Shown: in pieces, positions 8,016 to 14,123 of the stretch
Numbering within the stretch: position 1 is the first letter of the stretch
Layout of the letters: each line of letters begins with the position of its first letter
NCBI GenBank assembly: GCA_002383415.1
Contig: DFYU01000138.1
Location: 1-14,123, forward strand
Direction: 5' to 3'
Length of the DNA stretch: 14,123 bases
Source of the DNA: Geobacter sp. UBA4074
Lineage (GTDB): Bacteria > Desulfobacterota > Desulfuromonadia > Geobacterales > Pseudopelobacteraceae
Notes under the pieces: model-generated
What the model saw: only the letters and a program-made list of their open reading frames with translations
What the model was told of the DNA's origin: nothing
Databases searched by the model: none
Program-made: the position numbers and the translations under genes

Positions 8016-8993
8016 ATGGGGATTGGGCTGACATCGCGACGTGATTTTCTGGTCGGCTTGGCGGGCCTGGCACTTTTGCCGCTGCTGCCCGGCTGTGAGC
8101 AGCGGCCTCCTTTGCGGATTGCGGCCCATCCCTGGCCTGGTTATGAACTGCTCTTTCTGGCTCGGCGCGAGGGTTGGCTCAGCGAAGAGCAGGTGCGGCT
8201 GGTGGAGACCAGTTCGGCCACCGCATCGCTGGAAACGCTGGAGCGAGGCACGGCGGATGGCGCCTGTCTCACCCTGGATGAGCTGTTGCGGGCCCGCGAC
8301 AGCGGCTTGCAGCTGACCGCCGTGCTGGTGTTTGATGTCTCGGCCGGGGCGGATCACATCCTGGCCCGGCCCGGTATCAGCTCCGTCAGGCAGTTGGCCG
8401 GCAAGCGGATCGGGGTGGAACAGTCGGCACTGGGGGCCTTGATGCTGCACCTGACCCTGCAGGCTGCTGGTCTTGACTGCAGGCAGGTGCAGGTGGTGCC
8501 GATGACGCCGGACAACCATTATCAGGTGTGGCAGACCGAGCGGCTGGATGCCATGGTCTGCTATGAGCCGATCGCCAGCCAGATGCAGGCCATGGGCGCC
8601 CACAGCATCTTCGACAGCCGCAGCCTGCCGGGCATGATCGTTGATCTGTTAGCGGTGAGGACCGATCTGCTGGATCAGTACACGGAGCAGTTACGCAGCC
8701 TGACCAGTGCCCATTTCAGGGCTTATCGTCATCTGGTGCACAATCCGCAGGATGCCGCCTACAAGCTGGCCGGGCGTCTCACCCTGTCTGCAGACCGCGT
8801 GCTTGATGCCTACCGTGGTCTGCAGCTGCCGGTTGCCGGCGCCAACCGGCGCTACCTTCAAGGGAGCAAGGCCCAGTTATTGACCACGGTTCAGACCTTG
8901 TCGCCGATCATGGTGCAGCATGGCCTGCTGCAGCAGCCGGCCAGCCTGAAAGGCCTGTTTGATGGCCGTTTTCTTCCCGCAGAGGACTTTTGA
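8016..8993 (+). CDS. Tat-exported substrate-binding lipoprotein, NMT1/SsuA-like, without transporter
   Basis: A 325-residue protein with a twin-arginine signal (SRRDFLVG, residues 7-14), a hydrophobic stretch, and a lipobox LLPGC with lipidation Cys27, so it is predicted to be a lipid-anchored envelope protein exported folded by Tat. The mature part matches the NMT1/SsuA/TauA class of periplasmic binding proteins: PPLRIAAHPWPGYELLFLAR near the start, GLQLTAVLVFDVSAGADHI, the QLAGKRIGVEQSALGALML segment, and LDAMVCYEPIASQM. Such proteins normally feed an ABC importer for nitrate, sulfonates or thiamine precursors, but no permease or ATPase gene is present here. It sits 30 bp after one sensor kinase and 1 bp before another, so a role as a ligand-presenting partner for a kinase is plausible. 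The start is backed by AGGTGAGG 7 bases upstream. The ligand is unknown. Confidence 0.85.
   Translation: MGIGLTSRRDFLVGLAGLALLPLLPGCEQRPPLRIAAHPWPGYELLFLARREGWLSEEQVRLVETSSATASLETLERGTADGACLTLDELLRARDSGLQLTAVLVFDVSAGADHILARPGISSVRQLAGKRIGVEQSALGALMLHLTLQAAGLDCRQVQVVPMTPDNHYQVWQTERLDAMVCYEPIASQMQAMGAHSIFDSRSLPGMIVDLLAVRTDLLDQYTEQLRSLTSAHFRAYRHLVHNPQDAAYKLAGRLTLSADRVLDAYRGLQLPVAGANRRYLQGSKAQLLTTVQTLSPIMVQHGLLQQPASLKGLFDGRFLPAEDF
8981..8986 (+). promoter_or_regulatory. Ribosome binding site deciding the third kinase start
   Basis: AGAGGA lies 8 bases before the ATG at 8995 and within the end of the preceding gene. It selects 8995 over an in-frame ATG at 8959, and the shorter protein begins with a clean signal peptide. 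Confidence 0.65.
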
Positions 8994-8994
8994 T

Positions 8995-11640
8995 ATGGTC
9001 GCAGGTTCGTTTTCGATCCGTATAGCGTTGACGCTGGTCTGTCTGTTGCTCTGCCTGCCGTTACCGGCTCGGGCCGACCGTACCCTGACCCTGGGGGTGC
9101 TGGCGATCCAGCCCAAGCCGGCCGCCCTGGCTCGTTGGCAGCCGCTGGCCGACTATCTCAGCCGCAGCCTGGATGGCTACCGCATCGAGTTGTTGGCCCT
9201 TGACCAGCAGGAACTGCAGCAGGCCCTGGATAGAAACCAGCTGGACCTGGTGTTCAGCAATGCCTCACACCTGGTGCAACTGCGCCAGAAAAACGCCCTG
9301 ACCGGCGCCCTGGCCACCTTGGTTGATCTGCAGGAGGGGGTGCCGGTAGCCAGTCTGGGGGGGGTAATCTTTACCCGCGCCGACCGCACCGACCTGCAGA
9401 CTCTGCAGGACCTGAAGGGGAAAAAGGTAGCCGCCTTCAGCGCCAGCGGCAGCCTCGGTTCCTATCCGGTGCCGATCTACGAACTGCGCAAGGCCGACGT
9501 CAGGGCAGATCAGCTGAAGATGCTGTTTACCGGCGCCCCGCAGGACCTGGTGGTGCAGGCGGTGCTGGAGGGTAGGGCTGATGCCGGCTTTGTGCGCACC
9601 GGGCTGTTGGAGCGGATGGCCGCCAGAAGCGACTTTGATATGGCGCAGATCAAGGTGATCAACCGTCAGCAACTGCCTGGTTTTCCCTTTTTACTCTCAA
9701 CGCACCTCTATCCGGAGTGGTCCTTTGTGGCGCTGCCCCAGCTGCCCCACGATGTCGGCCGCAGATTGGCAGCGGCGCTCTTGACCCTTGAGCCGAACAG
9801 CACCACGGCCCGCGCCGCAAAAATCTATGGTTTCACCATTCCGGCCGACTACCTGCCGGTGGAGGAGCTGTTGCGGCAGCTACGACTGCCTCCCTTTGAA
9901 GAGGCCCCCAACTTTACCCTGCGGGACATCTGGCAGCGTTATCAGGTGCAGTTGCTGCTGATGCTGCTGGCGGTCTGCTGCATTGTCGGACTGAGCGTGA
10001 TGCTGAGCATCGGTAACCGGCGGCTGGCCGAGGCCCGGCGCGAATCGGAACAGGCAGCCGGCCAGTTACAGACCCTGCTGCAGACCATTCCCGACCTGAT
10101 CTGGCTCAAGGATGTCGATGGGGTCTACCTGTCCTGTAACCGTCGCTTTGAGCAGTTTTTTGGCGCCACCGAGGCTGAGATCGTCGGCAAGACCGATTAC
10201 GACTTTGTGGACAAAGAGCTGGCTGACTTTTTCCGCGAGCATGACCGCAAGGCCATGGCCGCCGGCGGACCCAGCATTAACGAAGAACAGTTGACCTTTG
10301 CCAACGATGGTCATAAGGAGCTGATTGAAACCGTCAAGTGTCCCATGTATGGCAAGCGCGGTCAGTTGATCGGCGTGTTGGGCATCGGCCGTGACATCAC
10401 CGAACGCAAACAGGCCGAAGAGCGGTTACGGGAATCGAACCAACTGCTCAACGACGCAACCGAGCGGGCCAACCAGCTGGTCCGTGAGGCCGAGTCTGCC
10501 AACCGCGCCAAAAGCGAATTTTTGGCCAATATGAGCCATGAAATCCGTACCCCGCTCAACGGGGTGATCGGCATGACCCAGCTGCTGGAACTGACCAATC
10601 CAACCCCGGAGCAACGGGAATACCTGAACTATCTGGAGATCGCCTCCAATAACCTGCTGGCCCTGATCAGCGACGTGTTGGACCTGTCCAAGATCGAGGC
10701 CGGCAAGATTGAACTGGAGTTGGCTGATTTTTCCCTGGCCAAGGCCATCGACGAGGTGGTGGCCACCCAGATCGGACGGATACGACAAAAGAAGCTGGAG
10801 CTGGTCACGAACATTCCACAGGACGGCCCGGTTATGGTGCATGGCGACCTGTTGCGCTTCAAGCAGATCGTGCTGAACCTCTTGGGTAACGCCATCAAGT
10901 TTACCGAGCAGGGCAGCATCACCATTACCGCACAGGTGGTAGCGCAACAGGATCAGCACGGAACGCTGCGGCTTGATGTCCGGGATACCGGTATCGGCAT
11001 GTCACCCGACGTACTGGATCGGATTTTTGATAATTTTACCCAGGCTGACAGCTCAACCACCCGCAAGTACGGCGGTAGTGGTCTCGGACTCACCATCTGT
11101 CGCCGTCTGGTCAAGTTGATGGGCGGCAGGATTTGGGCCCAATCGATGCCTGACGTCGGTAGCTGTTTCCATGTCGAGTTGCCCTGCACCATCAGTCAGC
11201 AGCACGATGAGGCCTCCGGCCAGACAACGCCGGAACAGGTCGTCGCCCAGGACGGCAGGTCGCTGTCGGTGCTGGTGGCGGAGGACAATCCCTTGAACGC
11301 CACCACCCTGCTGGCTATGCTGCAGCGGATGGGGCACCGGCCTCAGTTGGCCGAGGACGGCCAGAAGGCCCTGGAGGCGTGGCGCCAGGCTGCTTATGAC
11401 TGCATCCTGATGGATATCCAGATGCCGGTGCTGGATGGCATCCAGGCCGCTGCGGCCATCCGGCAGCAGGAGTACGCCAAGGGCGGTCACATCCCGATCA
11501 TCGCCCTGACGGCCCATGCCCTGCGTGGCGACCGGCAACGGCTGTTGGCTGAAGGCTTTGACGGCTACCTGCCCAAACCGTTGGAGATGGGGGAGCTGGC
11601 CAGGGAGCTGCAGCGTCTGACCATGCAGGAGGCGTTGTGA
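8995..11640 (+). CDS. Hybrid sensor histidine kinase, PhnD-like periplasmic sensor, PAS, HisKA-HATPase-REC
   Basis: An 881-residue kinase. The N-terminus is a signal sequence (1-27, ending PARA). Residues 30-290 form a periplasmic phosphonate/phosphate-binding-like (PhnD) domain: LTLGVLAIQPKPAALARWQP, the NQLDLVFSNASHL strand, LKGKKVAAFSASGSLGSY, and GRADAGFVRTGLLE. Similar sensors occur in TtrS-type kinases. A membrane helix at about 317-339 leads to a PAS domain (355-470; IPDLIWLKDVDG). HisKA has H515. The ATPase motifs are NLLGNAIKFT, RDTGIGM and GGSGLGL. The receiver has phosphoacceptor D807 (CILMDIQMP) and K861. It follows the binding-protein gene by 1 bp, which implies translational coupling. 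It is related to the two upstream kinases but is the most diverged of the three. No Hpt domain is attached. The ligand is unknown; the PhnD fold does not prove phosphonate. Confidence 0.92.
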   Translation: MVAGSFSIRIALTLVCLLLCLPLPARADRTLTLGVLAIQPKPAALARWQPLADYLSRSLDGYRIELLALDQQELQQALDRNQLDLVFSNASHLVQLRQKNALTGALATLVDLQEGVPVASLGGVIFTRADRTDLQTLQDLKGKKVAAFSASGSLGSYPVPIYELRKADVRADQLKMLFTGAPQDLVVQAVLEGRADAGFVRTGLLERMAARSDFDMAQIKVINRQQLPGFPFLLSTHLYPEWSFVALPQLPHDVGRRLAAALLTLEPNSTTARAAKIYGFTIPADYLPVEELLRQLRLPPFEEAPNFTLRDIWQRYQVQLLLMLLAVCCIVGLSVMLSIGNRRLAEARRESEQAAGQLQTLLQTIPDLIWLKDVDGVYLSCNRRFEQFFGATEAEIVGKTDYDFVDKELADFFREHDRKAMAAGGPSINEEQLTFANDGHKELIETVKCPMYGKRGQLIGVLGIGRDITERKQAEERLRESNQLLNDATERANQLVREAESANRAKSEFLANMSHEIRTPLNGVIGMTQLLELTNPTPEQREYLNYLEIASNNLLALISDVLDLSKIEAGKIELELADFSLAKAIDEVVATQIGRIRQKKLELVTNIPQDGPVMVHGDLLRFKQIVLNLLGNAIKFTEQGSITITAQVVAQQDQHGTLRLDVRDTGIGMSPDVLDRIFDNFTQADSSTTRKYGGSGLGLTICRRLVKLMGGRIWAQSMPDVGSCFHVELPCTISQQHDEASGQTTPEQVVAQDGRSLSVLVAEDNPLNATTLLAMLQRMGHRPQLAEDGQKALEAWRQAAYDCILMDIQMPVLDGIQAAAAIRQQEYAKGGHIPIIALTAHALRGDRQRLLAEGFDGYLPKPLEMGELARELQRLTMQEAL

Positions 11641-12398
11641 GCGCCGGTTTTGTCGATCACTTTGCCGGTGTGGCGACGCACTACGCCAGCCACCGCCCCA
11701 GCTATCCAGACGAACTGTTCGCCTGGCTGGCCAGTCAGCTTGCAGAGCGGCACCTGGCGTGGGATTGCGCCACCGGCAGCGGTCAAGCGGCCCTGGCCCT
11801 GGCCGGACATTTTGACGAGGTGCTGGCCACCGACGCCAGCAGCAGCCAGCTGGCTGCCGCAACGCCATGTCCCAACGTCGACTACCGGGTGGCGCCGGCC
11901 GATGCCTCCGGCCTGGCCGCGCAGTCGGTTGATCTGGTGACGGTGGCCCAGGCCCTGCACTGGTTCGAGCTGGGTCCGTTCTATGCCGAGGTGCACCGGG
12001 TGCTCAAGCCGGGAGGGTTGCTGGCGGTCTGGACCTACGGTGTCTTCCGGTTGGATGGTGGCGACGCCGCACAGCAGCAGGAGCTGCTGGATCGCTTCTA
12101 CTGGCAGACCGTCGGCCCCTACTGGCCTGCGGAACGGCGGCATGTGGAAAACGGCTATGCCGACCTTCCCTTTCCCTTTGACGAGCTGGCGGTGCCGGCC
12201 TTTGCCATGGCGGTGGACTGGACCCTGGACGACCTGGCCGGGTACCTGCGTAGCTGGTCGGCCACCAGCCGTTACCGTGAGTTGGTGGGTGTCGATCCGG
12301 TGGCGGAGCTGACCGAGCTGCTGGCGCCGTTGTGGGGTGCGGCCCCCCGGCGGGTCAGCTGGCCGCTCTCGTTGAAGGTCGGCAGGCTGGTGCGCTAA
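11637..12398 (+). CDS. Class I SAM-dependent methyltransferase
   Basis: A 253-residue soluble protein starting at GTG, with the start codon overlapping the stop of the third kinase (GTGA) and AGGAGG 4 bases upstream. The opening FAGVATHYASHRPSYPDELF is typical of a Methyltransf_11-type family that includes trans-aconitate methyltransferase-like proteins. The SAM-binding motif I is D43-C-A-T-G-S-G49 (the family usually has DxGxGxG), the ribose-binding acidic residue is D66 in VLATDAS, and the VDLVTVAQALHWF and HRVLKPGG segments follow. The methyl acceptor cannot be predicted. Translational coupling to a sensor kinase suggests co-expression with the signalling operon, but it may be a passenger. 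Nothing indicates a chemotaxis-type CheR. Family confidence is high and function is unknown. Confidence 0.85.
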   Translation: MSAGFVDHFAGVATHYASHRPSYPDELFAWLASQLAERHLAWDCATGSGQAALALAGHFDEVLATDASSSQLAAATPCPNVDYRVAPADASGLAAQSVDLVTVAQALHWFELGPFYAEVHRVLKPGGLLAVWTYGVFRLDGGDAAQQQELLDRFYWQTVGPYWPAERRHVENGYADLPFPFDELAVPAFAMAVDWTLDDLAGYLRSWSATSRYRELVGVDPVAELTELLAPLWGAAPRRVSWPLSLKVGRLVR

Positions 12399-12417
12399 CC
12401 AGTCGCCGTTGTTTTGC

Positions 12418-12447
12418 TTGACGCTCCCCCCTGATCGGCACTACAAA
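12418..12447 (+). promoter_or_regulatory. Candidate sigma-70-type promoter for the helicase gene
   Basis: TTGACG (12418-12423) and TACAAA (12442-12447) are separated by 18 bp and match the -35 and -10 hexamers at 5 and 4 of 6 bases. The expected transcription start falls at or next to the helicase ATG at 12454, which would give a leaderless mRNA and would explain the missing Shine-Dalgarno sequence. This is a pattern match only. Confidence 0.35.
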
Positions 12448-12453
12448 CATCTC

Positions 12454-14123
<1,670 letters not shown>

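Noticed and set aside
8959..8994. Upstream start for the third kinase overlapping the lipoprotein gene
   Set aside because: The extra 12 residues precede a normal signal peptide, and the ATG at 8995 has its own ribosome binding site.

Overview
The window is GC-rich and densely coding, and looks like a free-living diazotroph of the Geobacter / Desulfuromonadota type. The evidence is a nitrogenase-maturation and nitrogenase-regulation pair (NifB and DraG), sigma-54-like promoters, an ANTAR response regulator, and several large hybrid sensor kinases in tandem. The organism call is an inference from gene content only. No tRNA, rRNA, CRISPR array, insertion sequence or phage gene was seen, and no gap between genes exceeds about 180 bp.

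Region 1 (1-2749) is nitrogen-related. A short NifB radical SAM gene and a truncated GNAT acetyltransferase gene run leftwards as one unit (1147 to 1). Divergent from them is draG (1276-2202), the hydrolase that removes ADP-ribose from nitrogenase reductase. Their 128-bp spacer holds two back-to-back sigma-54-like promoters whose -24 elements form one inverted repeat, plus a strong hairpin in the presumed nifB leader. draG ends tail to tail, with a 26-bp overlap, against a leftward ANTAR RNA-binding regulator (2749-2177). That regulator also has a good sigma-54-like promoter, and its receiver domain carries Glu where the phosphoacceptor Asp should be.

Region 2 (2930-12398) is a rightward sensory operon: hybrid kinase with a 5TM-LYT membrane sensor; hybrid kinase with a periplasmic SBP_bac_3 sensor and two PAS domains; a lone Tat/lipobox substrate-binding lipoprotein; hybrid kinase with a PhnD-like sensor; and a class I methyltransferase whose start overlaps the last kinase by 4 bp. 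The three kinases share a closely similar HisKA-HATPase-REC core and probably arose by tandem duplication. No Hpt protein, DNA-binding response regulator or ABC permease/ATPase is present in the window, so the output and the ligand are unknown. The ANTAR regulator, divergent from the first kinase, is the only candidate effector in view.

Region 3 (12454-14123) is the first part of a UvrD/PcrA-type DNA helicase gene cut by the window edge. It has its own candidate promoter and no visible Shine-Dalgarno sequence.

Working model (inference): sigma-54 promoters switch on nifB, draG and the ANTAR regulator under nitrogen limitation. The kinase/SBP cluster senses extracellular solutes and may or may not feed into that response.
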